The translations under genes were made by a program, and so were the position numbers. From positions 1-64,000 of the forward strand of contig NZ_CANLGX010000005.1 in the NCBI RefSeq assembly GCF_947490415.1: DNA of 64,000 bases. Reading direction: 5' to 3'. Source of the DNA: an uncultured Eudoraea sp. GTDB lineage: Bacteria; Bacteroidota; Bacteroidia; Flavobacteriales; Flavobacteriaceae. The notes under the pieces are model-generated. The model worked only from the letters and a program-made list of their open reading frames with translations, searched no databases and was not told the DNA's origin. Shown here one piece after another: positions 47,016 to 56,777 of this stretch (position 1 is the first letter of the stretch; each line of letters starts with the position of its first letter).

Positions 47016-49673
47016 ATGAAAGGTCTACCTATAATTTCCATTAAATTTATTTGTGTTGCCTTTTATGTTTTTATGATTTCTTGCCAACAGAGTAAATCGT
47101 CTGAAGAAACAAATGACACTTCTGAAATAAAATTTGATATCCCGGAAAATTTTGTACTCGAAGAATTATACCACATCAGCGCTAACAAACAAGGTTCTTG
47201 GGTAGCTCTGGCCGAGGGCGCTGATAAAATGGTCTATGCATGTGATCAACGCGGTAAGATCTATTATTTTAAAATGCCGGAAAAAGGCGAGGTGGTCCAA
47301 ACAGCAAATGTAGACAGCCTAAATCTTGATATTGGCGAAGCACATGGCTTGTTGTGGGCGTTTAATAGTCTGTATGTGGCTGTCAATAAAAATTGGGATG
47401 ATACTATTGCAGATGAAAACCAAAGAGGGAGCGGTGTTTATAGAATAACAGATTCAAACGGAGATGGCAGCCTTAATGATGTAAGAATGCTCTTGAAATT
47501 AGAAGGGGCCGGTGAGCACGGGCCACACAGTTTTGTGTTAAGCCCAGATGGAAAATCTATCTATTTTATAGCCGGGAACCATGTACTCATCCCTGAAAGC
47601 CTCAAAAAAAATAGTCGCCTACCTATAAACTGGGGCGAAGATAATCTGTTTACACCCTATCTGGACGCCCGAGGGCATGCCAATGAAATAAAAGCACCCG
47701 GAGGATGGGTAGCTGAATTTGATTCCAGCGGGGAAAACTGGGAACTAATTTCTGCCGGCTATAGAAATCCTTTTGACTTGGCATTTAACCAGGACGGTGA
47801 ATTATTTACTTATGATGCCGATATGGAATGGGACATCGGAATGCCTTGGTACAGGCCAACCAGAATATGTCATGTTACTCCCGGAAGTGAGTATGGATGG
47901 CGGACAGGATCTGGCAAATGGCCGGAATATTATCCGGATAATCTGCCGGCTGTTCATAACCTGGAACAAGGCTCCCCAACAGCCATATTGTCTGGAGCCA
48001 AGTTAAAATTCCCTTCAAAGTACTACAACGGACTTTTTATTATGGATTGGAGTTTTGGAACCATCTATTACGCAAACCTAATACCTAAGGGAAGTAGTTA
48101 CTCCGCAACAAGAGAAGAATTTCTATCTGGCACACCCTTGCCATTAACTGATATGATTGCAGGTTCTGATGGCAATCTCTATTTCGCAACCGGGGGGAGA
48201 GGCCTGGATTCTCACTTATATCGATTGAGTTATGACGGAGAACTTACGGCATCAGAAATTAAACCGAATGACGGTGGCAAAGAATTAAGGCAGCTTAGGC
48301 ACCAATTAGAAAATTATTCGGCTATTAATCCTGAAGAAGCCATATCCAAAGCATGGGACAATCTTGACCACGAAGACAGATTTATAAGATATGCATCTCG
48401 AATTGCCCTGGAAAATCTTCCTACGGATAGTTGGCAGGCAATGTTCTATTCTGAAGAATCACCAGTAAAAACGATTGAGGCCGGGATTGCCTTGGCAAGA
48501 CAGGGAGATAAAAAAGATCAAGGAAAGATTCTGAAAAAATTAAATCAAATCAATTGGGAAGGGCTAGATGAACAGCGGCAAATAGATCTTTTGAGAAATT
48601 ATGCCCTTGTTTTTATCCGCATGGGGCAACCGGATAGTCAATCTCGACAAGCGGTTATCAATAAGTTAAAACCCTATTTTCCTGGTTCAAACAATGCCAT
48701 AAACAGAGAACTTGCGCAAATTATGCTCTATTTAAATGCAGATGGCACGGTAAAAATTCTTAGTGATTTATTAGAAAAACATACTGCTGAAAAGACTAAT
48801 ATCTCCAGTCAGATGCTTTCTGAGGAAACTACATTAAGAAGTGAACAATACGGGCCATTAATTAGGGAAGTAATTGCAAAAATGCCCCCTAGTGAAGCCA
48901 TCTATTACGGGATGCTGTTAAGCCATGCCACCGAAGGTTGGAACAAAGAACTTCGGGAGAAGTATTTCCTTTGGTTTTATGATGTTTTGAGTGCTAAAGG
49001 TGGAATGAGTTTTAAAGCTTACATGGAAAATGTAAGGCTTCAGGCCATGTCAAATGTCCCTAAAGAAGAAAAAGCATATTTTGAAGAACTTTCCGGCGTC
49101 TATTCTCCAAACACTGTTGTGGAAAATCTCCCCCAACCAATTGGTCCAGGGGCAAATTATTCCGGTAGTACCATCAACCAGTTTCTTTGGGGTGATAAAA
49201 TGAGTGATTACAATGGAAGTTTGGCTGATGGCGAAAGGGCTTATCAGGCAGCCCTATGCGTCCTGTGTCATCGTATGCGAGGTGAAGGAGGGGCTACCGG
49301 ACCAGACTTAACCCAGATAAGGACAAAATTTGGAAGGTATGATTTGTTGTATTCCATATACAGCCCTAATGATGACATTTCCGATCAATATGCCTTTACC
49401 CTTTTTCATCTGGACAATGACAAAAAAATAGCCGGCAGAATTCTTTCAGAAACCAAAGATTCTATTAAAATTATGCCAAATCCTTTAAATACATCATATA
49501 CAGTTCAACTGGCCAAATCCTCCGTAATAAAACAGGAGTTGTCTCCAATTTCACCAATGCCTTCCGGCTTACTTAACAGGTTAAACGAAAAGGAAATTAC
49601 GGATCTTTTTGCCTATCTGCTAAGCGGAGGTGATGAATCACATGAACTTTATAATAATAAGAATCTGGAATAA
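47016..49673 (+). CDS. PVC-type haem-binding CxxCH lipoprotein with beta-propeller
   Basis: The 885-residue protein has a lipobox (Cys23, FMISC/QQS). A ~400-residue propeller-like domain follows, of the membrane-bound-dehydrogenase/glucose-sorbosone type (GEAHGLLWAFNSLYVAVN, GPHSFVLSPDGKSIYFIAGNH, WELISAGYRNPFDLAFNQDGELFTYDADMEWD). A helical HEAT-like region comes next, then a C-terminal mono-haem cytochrome c domain with CVLCH at residues 748-752 and a later GLLNRLNEKEITDLFAYL typical of this group. It probably oxidises or binds a sugar-like substrate at the envelope. Single gene. Confidence 0.88.
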   Translation: MKGLPIISIKFICVAFYVFMISCQQSKSSEETNDTSEIKFDIPENFVLEELYHISANKQGSWVALAEGADKMVYACDQRGKIYYFKMPEKGEVVQTANVDSLNLDIGEAHGLLWAFNSLYVAVNKNWDDTIADENQRGSGVYRITDSNGDGSLNDVRMLLKLEGAGEHGPHSFVLSPDGKSIYFIAGNHVLIPESLKKNSRLPINWGEDNLFTPYLDARGHANEIKAPGGWVAEFDSSGENWELISAGYRNPFDLAFNQDGELFTYDADMEWDIGMPWYRPTRICHVTPGSEYGWRTGSGKWPEYYPDNLPAVHNLEQGSPTAILSGAKLKFPSKYYNGLFIMDWSFGTIYYANLIPKGSSYSATREEFLSGTPLPLTDMIAGSDGNLYFATGGRGLDSHLYRLSYDGELTASEIKPNDGGKELRQLRHQLENYSAINPEEAISKAWDNLDHEDRFIRYASRIALENLPTDSWQAMFYSEESPVKTIEAGIALARQGDKKDQGKILKKLNQINWEGLDEQRQIDLLRNYALVFIRMGQPDSQSRQAVINKLKPYFPGSNNAINRELAQIMLYLNADGTVKILSDLLEKHTAEKTNISSQMLSEETTLRSEQYGPLIREVIAKMPPSEAIYYGMLLSHATEGWNKELREKYFLWFYDVLSAKGGMSFKAYMENVRLQAMSNVPKEEKAYFEELSGVYSPNTVVENLPQPIGPGANYSGSTINQFLWGDKMSDYNGSLADGERAYQAALCVLCHRMRGEGGATGPDLTQIRTKFGRYDLLYSIYSPNDDISDQYAFTLFHLDNDKKIAGRILSETKDSIKIMPNPLNTSYTVQLAKSSVIKQELSPISPMPSGLLNRLNEKEITDLFAYLLSGGDESHELYNNKNLE

Positions 49674-49720
49674 AATAGAAGTTATATATAATGGCTCAGC
49701 ATAAAACCATAATGAATACT

Positions 49721-49728
49721 TATTTTTG
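49721..49728 (+). promoter_or_regulatory. -7 promoter box of rpe
   Basis: TATTTTTG, an exact TAnnTTTG match, 27 nt before the rpe ATG. Confidence 0.5.
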
Positions 49729-49755
49729 TATCCAAATATTTTCAGCCATTAAACA

Positions 49756-50418
49756 ATGAACAACATACGTATAGCACCTTCACTACTTGCGGCCGATTTC
49801 GGGAATTTACAAAGAGACGTTGAAATGGTCAATTCAAGTCAGGCAGACTGGCACCATATTGATGTTATGGACGGGGTTTTTGTTCCAAATATCTCCTTTG
49901 GAATGCCTGTAATAAAAAGCATTGCCGGGAATGCAACCAAGCCGCTCGATGTTCATCTTATGATTATTGATCCGGATAGATATATCAAATCTTTTGCCTC
50001 CCTGGGAGCCAATATACTGACAGTGCATTATGAGGCCTGTCCACATTTAAATAGAACCATACAAGCCATTAAAGCGGAAGGTATGAAAGCAGGAGTAGCT
50101 CTTAATCCGCACACCAATATAAAGCTTCTGGAAGACAGCATAGCAGAGATAGACCTGGTTTGCGTTATGAGCGTTAATCCGGGATATGGAGGTCAGAAGT
50201 TTATTGAAAATACCTATGGAAAAGTCAGGGCATTAAAAGCGTTAATTAATGAAAAAAAAGCCAAAACGCTTATAGAAATTGATGGCGGAGTAAATGCAGA
50301 CAATTCGAAAGCCCTGGTAGAGGCTGGCGCAGATGTTTTGGTTGCGGGAAGTTTTGTTTTCAACTCACAGGATCCAATGGCCACGATTTCACATATTGCC
50401 AATATTGCCAATGCTTAG
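49756..50418 (+). CDS. rpe: Ribulose-phosphate 3-epimerase
   Basis: The 220-residue TIM-barrel enzyme interconverts ribulose 5-phosphate and xylulose 5-phosphate in the pentose phosphate pathway. Motifs are IRIAPSLLAADFGNL, WHHIDVMDGVFVPNISFG (metal ligands), LDVHLMI, VMSVNPGYGGQKF and EIDGGVN. The length is standard. It ends in a 4-nt tail-to-tail overlap with the CBS gene. Confidence 0.97.
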   Translation: MNNIRIAPSLLAADFGNLQRDVEMVNSSQADWHHIDVMDGVFVPNISFGMPVIKSIAGNATKPLDVHLMIIDPDRYIKSFASLGANILTVHYEACPHLNRTIQAIKAEGMKAGVALNPHTNIKLLEDSIAEIDLVCVMSVNPGYGGQKFIENTYGKVRALKALINEKKAKTLIEIDGGVNADNSKALVEAGADVLVAGSFVFNSQDPMATISHIANIANA

Positions 50419-50849
50419 CACTGTTTTAGCAGGTATTTAATCAAATCTGTAGTAGTTACCATGCCTTTTAGCTTACCTTTTTCCACGACCGGTAAGGAAT
50501 GAAATTCCCTTTTCACAAGTAATTCTGCAACTTCTTTAATTGTTGTATCGGGAGAAACAGTCTCCAGATTTCCTATCATTAATTGCCTTATTGTAAACAT
50601 TTCATAAATAGATGAAGAAATATTTTCCTCTTCCCTGTATGCGCCATCGGCAAAACTTATTCGGAGTATATCGTTCAGACTTATCATCCCAATAATCTTT
50701 TCATTTTCAATGACCGGTATATGCCGTATTTTATATTTTTTAAATAAATGTTCCGCCTTATCTAAACTTTCTTTTACATCAAGTGTTATAAGGTTTGTGG
50801 TCATTATATTGGAAACGGGGAGTTGAATCTGGACATTCATGACTTTCAA
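50415..50849 (-). CDS. CBS-domain pair protein
   Basis: The 144-residue protein consists of two CBS domains (residues ~10-65 and ~80-140), with IRHIPVIENEKIIGMISLNDILR and FHSLPVVEKGKLKGMVTTTDLIKYL as the conserved second halves. Such pairs bind adenine nucleotides or related ligands and often act as sensors. No fused effector domain is present, so its partner is unknown. Confidence 0.92.
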   Translation of the reverse strand: MKVMNVQIQLPVSNIMTTNLITLDVKESLDKAEHLFKKYKIRHIPVIENEKIIGMISLNDILRISFADGAYREEENISSSIYEMFTIRQLMIGNLETVSPDTTIKEVAELLVKREFHSLPVVEKGKLKGMVTTTDLIKYLLKQC

Positions 50850-51094
50850 TTTAAATATTATTTAATAAAGATCAGTTTTATCAAAAACAAAAAGAATGAT
50901 AAAAGTCATGTTAGTGGTGGTTTAAATTTATTTGCTTTGGTTAATTCTGAGATTCTGATTCTTTAAAATAATACCCTATAATTTATTAGCCATATTGGCT
51001 TTGCATGCTTTCTTTGATAAGTTTAAGAATAAATTACATAGCTTTGCCCCTACCTGAATTCTCACTAATTTTTACCTCTGCTTTAAGGAAACAT

Positions 51095-52078
51095 ATGGAT
51101 AGATTTGATCTTTTGATTGTTGGTGGTGGACCAATAGGAATAGCATGCGGACTGGAGGCTCAAAAAAACGGTTTGAGCTACCTGATTGTAGAGAAGGGTC
51201 CTATAGTTAATTCCTTATTTAACTATCCTGTAAACATGCAATTTTTCTCCTCTTCAGAACGACTGGAAATAGATGACATTCCTTTTATAAGTAACGAGGC
51301 TAAGCCAAAACGCAATGAATCTTTGGAATATTACAGAAGAATTGTTACTTCCAATAAGTTGAATATTCACCTCTTCGAAAAAGTTGAGACCATAGAAAAA
51401 GGGATAAAAGATTTTAAAGTCATAACAAATAAAAATACATATACAGCCAGTAATATTACAATTGCTACAGGATTTTATGATCTTCCTAACCTCCTGGAGG
51501 TTCCCGGGGAAGAACTCCCTAAGGTGTCTCATTATTACAAGGACCCTCATTACTATTCAGGTCAAAAACTGGCCGTGATAGGAGCAAGTAATTCAGCTAT
51601 AGACGCCGCCCTTGAGTGTTGGCGAAAAGGTGCTGAAGTCTCTCTTATTATAAGGGGGCCCGAAGTAGGCAAGCGAGTTAAATACTGGGTTCGCCCTGAT
51701 ATTATGAACAGAATTGAGGAGGGAAGTATTAAAGCCTACTATAACGCCTCAGTGAAAAAGATACGGGAAAAAGAAATTGAATTGAAAACTCCGGAGGGGA
51801 TAATTATTTTAGAAAATGATTTTGTCCTTGCCTTAACCGGTTATACTCCAAATTTTGAATTTCTGGAGGCTGTAGGAATTGAATTATCAAAGGATGAGAA
51901 AAAAATTCCAAATTACAATCCGGAAACCATGGAAACCAATATAACAGGAATTTACCTTGCAGGGGTTATTTGCGGAGGCATGGAAACTCATAAATGGTTT
52001 ATTGAAAATTCCCGTGTACACGCAAAGATTATTATTAAAAATATTTTGCAAAAAAAAGAATCGGAAATCGGTAATTAA
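51095..52078 (+). CDS. ypdA: YpdA-like FAD/NAD(P)-dependent thiol disulfide reductase
   Basis: I start at ATG 51095 (327 aa; preceded by TAAGGA), so that the FAD-binding motif DLLIVGGGPIGIACGLEA is at the N-terminus; the frame extends 30 codons upstream without conserved content. The second Rossmann motif is LAVIGASNSAIDAALE, and the C-terminal TNITGIYLAGVICGG resembles thioredoxin-reductase-like proteins. No CxxC active site is visible, as in YpdA, the bacillithiol disulfide reductase of Firmicutes and Bacteroidetes. It lies 15 nt upstream of the isoaspartyl peptidase gene. Confidence 0.88.
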   Translation: MDRFDLLIVGGGPIGIACGLEAQKNGLSYLIVEKGPIVNSLFNYPVNMQFFSSSERLEIDDIPFISNEAKPKRNESLEYYRRIVTSNKLNIHLFEKVETIEKGIKDFKVITNKNTYTASNITIATGFYDLPNLLEVPGEELPKVSHYYKDPHYYSGQKLAVIGASNSAIDAALECWRKGAEVSLIIRGPEVGKRVKYWVRPDIMNRIEEGSIKAYYNASVKKIREKEIELKTPEGIIILENDFVLALTGYTPNFEFLEAVGIELSKDEKKIPNYNPETMETNITGIYLAGVICGGMETHKWFIENSRVHAKIIIKNILQKKESEIGN

Positions 52079-52093
52079 GAGTTATTCAAGCGC

Positions 52094-53026
52094 ATGAAAA
52101 AAATTGCCCTAGCTGTCCATGGAGGTGCCGGAACCCTCGTCAAGGGAATGATGACTCCTGAAAAAGAAAGCTTATATAAAGCCGTTTTAAAAAGTGCCTT
52201 ACACAAGGGGTATCTGCTTTTAGAATCCGGTAGATCTGCGGTAGAAGCAGTTGAGGCATCTGTTAAAGAACTTGAAGATTCACATTTGTTTAATGCCGGA
52301 AAGGGAAGTGTATTCACTTCTGAAGGGAAACATGAAATGGATGCTTCCATTATGGATGGAAAAACCCTTAATGCAGGAGCCGTTTCTTTGGTAAGTGGTA
52401 TAAAAAATCCTATTAGCCTGGCTCGGGATGTTATGGAAAAAAGCGATCATGTTTTCCTTGCTTCTAAAGGTGCTATGCAATTTGCAGAGAAACTGAAATA
52501 CCATCTTGAAGACGAGAAATATTTCTATGATGAACTTCGCTTCCAGCAATGGCAGGAAATTAAAGGTACCAAAGATTTTAAGCTGGACCATTCAGTGAAA
52601 AAGGATGCAAAATTTGGAACTGTTGGCGCTGTAGCTTGTGATAATTTCGGGAATCTGGCTGCTGCAACTTCCACCGGAGGCATGACCAACAAACAATTTG
52701 GAAGAGTTGGTGATAGTCCGATGATTGGAGCAGGAAATTATGCCAATAATAAAACATGTGCTGTTTCCTGTACGGGTAGTGGTGAATATTTTATCAGAGG
52801 GGTTGTTGCATATGATTTGTCCTGCTTGATGGAATACAAAAACCTATCACTTCAGGATGCCGCAGAGGTGCTTATCCAAAAACGTTTGCTGAAGTTAGGA
52901 GGAGATGGCGGTTTAATTGCAGTAGATGCCCTTGGCAATATTGCAATGCCTTTTAACACAGAAGGCATGTATAGGGCCTGCAAATCCTCAGACAGCGCAG
53001 ATCAAATAAGTATTTATAGGAATTAA
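52094..53026 (+). CDS. iaaA: Isoaspartyl peptidase / L-asparaginase (Ntn-hydrolase)
   Basis: The 310-residue threonine-type Ntn hydrolase self-cleaves before Thr176 in KFGTVGAVACD. It shows AVHGGAGT at the N-terminus and GNLAAATSTGGMTNK and GAGNYAN after the nucleophile. Enzymes of this family hydrolyse beta-aspartyl dipeptides, including beta-Asp-Arg released from cyanophycin. It meets the cyanophycinase gene tail to tail with a 4-nt overlap, and cyanophycin synthetase lies beyond, so completing cyanophycin breakdown is the likely job. Confidence 0.94.
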   Translation: MKKIALAVHGGAGTLVKGMMTPEKESLYKAVLKSALHKGYLLLESGRSAVEAVEASVKELEDSHLFNAGKGSVFTSEGKHEMDASIMDGKTLNAGAVSLVSGIKNPISLARDVMEKSDHVFLASKGAMQFAEKLKYHLEDEKYFYDELRFQQWQEIKGTKDFKLDHSVKKDAKFGTVGAVACDNFGNLAAATSTGGMTNKQFGRVGDSPMIGAGNYANNKTCAVSCTGSGEYFIRGVVAYDLSCLMEYKNLSLQDAAEVLIQKRLLKLGGDGGLIAVDALGNIAMPFNTEGMYRACKSSDSADQISIYRN

Positions 53027-53886
53027 GAAGTTGGAAAAGGAGCGTCAAGGGGTAATACCTTTACTTTACCTTTTTTCATGTTAAAGCGGTCCCCATTTGC
53101 CAGTACATGTGTTTTAAGATTTATCAGAGACATAGGTGTACCTTTCTCAAGGATCTTTTCGTTATTGTGTTTTAGTTTTCTTGGGTCAAACATAATAACC
53201 ATCCCAGAACCTATGATCTCAAAAGTGCTGCTGTTTTTAATAACCAGGCCAGTATCTTCCGCTAGACCAATACCCATCATGTCCGGATGTTTAGCCACGG
53301 CTTCCGCAAGTCGTCCAAAACGGCCTCTACGAATAAAATGGGAGTCTATGATTAAATTAGAAATGAATCCCATTCCGGTATCCATTTTTACAGCTCCTTT
53401 TATAAATGATTCCGTACTGCTGCCACCTGCAATCATTTCGCTGGACATGCACATTGCACCTGCGCTGGTTCCGGCTATCACCAACGAGTCTTTTCTATAA
53501 CGTTCTATAAGCACTTCATGTAACCTAGTGTTGCCTATTTTTGCAGTGATTTTAGATTGGTTTCCTCCGGAGAACATCACGCATTGTGCATTTACAATCC
53601 ATTCCAGGTTTTTTGGATTTTCAGACTCTTTCCTATCTCGAATATCCATAATATGTACCTTACGACATCCTAATTTGTCAAAGGCCTTGAGGTAACTATC
53701 ACTTACCTCTTTTGGAATACTTGAGGCAGTTGGAATAACAACAATTTGTGCCTCATTACCCCCACTCTCACTTACCACTCTGGAGAGGATACTTTCCTGA
53801 ATAAATTCCAGGTGAAACGACTCGCCTGTTTCTGTCCCTTTATCCTCATTTCCTCCAATGGGAATTAAAGTTCCTTTTACCACCAT
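53023..53886 (-). CDS. cphB: Cyanophycinase
   Basis: The 287-residue serine exopeptidase of the S51 family releases beta-Asp-Arg dipeptides from cyanophycin. It has GTLIPIGGNEDKG at the N-terminus, CVMFSGGNQSKI, the nucleophile Ser141 in IAGTSAGAMCMS, and later GMGFISNLIIDSHFIRRGRFGRL. It starts 166 nt from the cyanophycin synthetase gene, in divergent orientation. No signal peptide is visible, so it is the intracellular type. Confidence 0.95.
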   Translation of the reverse strand: MVVKGTLIPIGGNEDKGTETGESFHLEFIQESILSRVVSESGGNEAQIVVIPTASSIPKEVSDSYLKAFDKLGCRKVHIMDIRDRKESENPKNLEWIVNAQCVMFSGGNQSKITAKIGNTRLHEVLIERYRKDSLVIAGTSAGAMCMSSEMIAGGSSTESFIKGAVKMDTGMGFISNLIIDSHFIRRGRFGRLAEAVAKHPDMMGIGLAEDTGLVIKNSSTFEIIGSGMVIMFDPRKLKHNNEKILEKGTPMSLINLKTHVLANGDRFNMKKGKVKVLPLDAPFPTS

Positions 53887-54052
53887 AATTTATGCTGTCT
53901 AGCTTGCAAAAATACAGCTATTGTTACAAAAAATGTCATATATTTATGAAATTACAAAGAACTTATCAAACTCACATTAACAGGTAGAAATAGTGTTCTA
54001 AGGCAGTTGCCGATTCATAAATCCACGGTTAAGAACCATAAAATCTAAGGTC

Positions 54053-56680
54053 ATGAAAATAAGAGAAATAAATGCCATGAGGGGACCAAATTACTGGTCT
54101 ATACGCCGCCACAGACTTATTGTTATGGTCTTGGATTTGGAAGAAATGGAAGAATTGCCAACCAACAAAATAGAAGGTTTCGCCGACCGTATTCGAGAGA
54201 TGTTTCCAAGTATGTACGCTCACAGATGTTCAGAAGGATGTGAAGGAGGTTTTTTTATGCGCGTAGATGAAGGAACATGGATGGGCCATGTAATTGAGCA
54301 TATTGCCCTGGAAATACAAACGCTGGCGGATATGGATACCGGATTCGGAAGAACACGCGGATATGGGGAAAAAGGAGTATACAATGTTGTTTTCTCTTAC
54401 ATTGAAGAGTCGGTAGGAAGATATGCTGCTAAAGCTGCTGTTCGTATTTGTGAAGCATTAATTGCTGGTGATCCTTATGATCTTGAAGAAGACATACAAC
54501 GTATGCGCGAACTTCGGGAATCTGAACGACTTGGTCCTAGTACTGGGTCTATTGTTCTGGAAGCCCAAAGCCGTGGAATACCATGGATACGGTTAAACAA
54601 GTATTCCCTGGTACAACTTGGTTATGGAGCCAATCAGAAAAGGATACAGGCCACCGTAACCAGTGAGACCAGCAGTATTGGAGTTGAATTGGCATGTGAT
54701 AAGGAAGACACTAAATATCTTTTGGAACAGGCCGAGGTTGAAGTCCCCAGAGGAGATATCATCAGCAGGGAAAGTGGCTTGGAAGATGCTTGCCGTTATG
54801 TGGGATACCCACTTGTTATTAAACCAATCGATGGAAATCACGGCAGAGGAATTACGGTAGATATCAATTCTTATAAGGATGCGCTTGAGGCCTTTAAGGT
54901 TGCCAAAGAAGTATCGAGAAGGGTCATAGTGGAGAAATATATTACAGGCGAGGATTACCGTCTTTTAGTTATTAACAACAATTTCGTTGCCGCAGCAAAA
55001 CGTACCCCGGCTCATGTTGTAGGTGATGGAAAATCTACCATAGAGGAATTGGTTGAGGAAGTGAATAAAGATCCGCGAAGGGGATATGGTCATGAGAAAG
55101 TACTTACCGCAATAACCATAAACGATCTGACAAAAACGATTATCGCCGATGCCGGCTATACTGTAGACTCAGTATTAAAGGAGGGAGAGCGATTAATTTT
55201 AAAGGATACCGCTAATTTAAGTACCGGAGGTACTGCCGAAGATGTTACCGATATCGTTCATCCTGCCAACGTATCAATGGCGGAAAGGATTTCAAAGATT
55301 ATAGACCTTGATATCTGTGGGATCGACGTAATGACCAGTGATATTAGCCAGCCTCTTTCAGACACAGGAGGTGCAGTTTTGGAAGTAAATGCAGGGCCTG
55401 GTTTCAGGATGCACCTCGCTCCCACCAGCGGGTTACCAAGAAACGTTGCTGCTCCTGTAGTAGATAAATTATTTCCTCAAAAAGGTGATACAGGAAGGAT
55501 TCCCATTGTGGCTATTACCGGAACTAATGGTAAAACGACGACCAGCAGGCTCATAGCCCATATAGCTAAAATGAATGGACAAAGGGTAGGCTATACCACA
55601 AGTGATGGGGTTTATATTCAAAATAGGATGTTGATGAAAGGTGATTGTACGGGCCCTGCAAGTGCAGAGTTTGTTTTAAAGGATCCTACCGTCAATTTTG
55701 CTGTACTGGAATGTGCACGAGGTGGTTTATTAAGAGCCGGCCTGGGTTTTAAAAAATGTGATGTTGCCATAGTTACCAACGTTTCGGCAGATCATTTGGG
55801 TTTAAAAGGCATCCATACTATAGAACAACTTGCCAGGGTTAAGGCGGTGATCCCGGAAACCGTGCTACCCGATGGTTATGCCATCCTAAATGCGGATGAC
55901 GATTTGGTTTACGAAATGCGCAGAAACATAAATTGCAATCTTGCGCTGTTCTCCATGGATGAAAACAATCCCAGGATACAGGCCTTACAAAGAATAGGCG
56001 GAATAACTGCCATTTATGAGAATGGCTACGTAACCCTTTGCAGGGGTGAGTGGAAAATGCGGTTAATGAAAGCAGAAAATATTCCATTGACCTATGGTGG
56101 GAAGGCTCTTTTTATGATTCAAAATATACTACCGGCTATTATCGCAGCCAACGTTCAGGGTATTAGTATTGAAGATACGAAAGCGGCCTTAGAGACCTTT
56201 ATACCATCGGCTTCGAGTACTCCAGGGCGTTTAAATCTGTTTAAGTTTAAAAACTTTGACATTTTATTGGACTATGCTCACAATCCTGCAGGCATGCGTG
56301 CTTTGCAAAAGTTTACAAATAACCTAGAAGCTACAGTAAAAGTAGGGATCATAGCTGGTATAGGGGACCGCAGGGAAGAAGATAATAATGAGATGGGAAG
56401 TATAGCCGCAGAAATGTTTGATGAGATTATTATCAGACAGGATAAAAATTTGAGAGGTAAATCAGAGACTGATCTGATTAATATGTTGGATGCCGGAATT
56501 AAAAAGCAGGATCCAAACAAAAAAACAACCATTATTCCTTCAGAAAAAGATGCGATTACCCATGCGGTGGCTCATGCAGAAAAAGGATCCCTTATAGTGC
56601 TTTGTAGTGATGTGGTTCCGGATGCATTGGACCTTGTAAAGCATTTAAAAGATCAGGAGGCGAAGGGCGAATTAACTTAA
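54053..56680 (+). CDS. cphA: Cyanophycin synthetase
   Basis: CphA makes multi-L-arginyl-poly-L-aspartate from Asp, Arg and ATP without a ribosome. The 875-residue protein has the usual three parts: an N-terminal domain (residues ~1-160), an ATP-grasp domain (~215-480; HGRGITVDI, VIVEKYITGEDYRLLVI, AVLEVNAGPGFRMH), and a Mur-ligase-like domain (~490-870) with the P-loop GTNGKTTTSRLIAHI and LDYAHNPAGMRAL. The length is typical of CphA1. It is divergent from cphB and followed by a sugar porter. Confidence 0.96.
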   Translation: MKIREINAMRGPNYWSIRRHRLIVMVLDLEEMEELPTNKIEGFADRIREMFPSMYAHRCSEGCEGGFFMRVDEGTWMGHVIEHIALEIQTLADMDTGFGRTRGYGEKGVYNVVFSYIEESVGRYAAKAAVRICEALIAGDPYDLEEDIQRMRELRESERLGPSTGSIVLEAQSRGIPWIRLNKYSLVQLGYGANQKRIQATVTSETSSIGVELACDKEDTKYLLEQAEVEVPRGDIISRESGLEDACRYVGYPLVIKPIDGNHGRGITVDINSYKDALEAFKVAKEVSRRVIVEKYITGEDYRLLVINNNFVAAAKRTPAHVVGDGKSTIEELVEEVNKDPRRGYGHEKVLTAITINDLTKTIIADAGYTVDSVLKEGERLILKDTANLSTGGTAEDVTDIVHPANVSMAERISKIIDLDICGIDVMTSDISQPLSDTGGAVLEVNAGPGFRMHLAPTSGLPRNVAAPVVDKLFPQKGDTGRIPIVAITGTNGKTTTSRLIAHIAKMNGQRVGYTTSDGVYIQNRMLMKGDCTGPASAEFVLKDPTVNFAVLECARGGLLRAGLGFKKCDVAIVTNVSADHLGLKGIHTIEQLARVKAVIPETVLPDGYAILNADDDLVYEMRRNINCNLALFSMDENNPRIQALQRIGGITAIYENGYVTLCRGEWKMRLMKAENIPLTYGGKALFMIQNILPAIIAANVQGISIEDTKAALETFIPSASSTPGRLNLFKFKNFDILLDYAHNPAGMRALQKFTNNLEATVKVGIIAGIGDRREEDNNEMGSIAAEMFDEIIIRQDKNLRGKSETDLINMLDAGIKKQDPNKKTTIIPSEKDAITHAVAHAEKGSLIVLCSDVVPDALDLVKHLKDQEAKGELT

Positions 56681-56777
56681 GGTATTCGTGATCTGTTTTT
56701 AAACACCTATTCATTAGATGGCCTATCATAACTAAAAACACAGGGCGAAACCTGTGATTTTCTCAAGTATTAATCAA

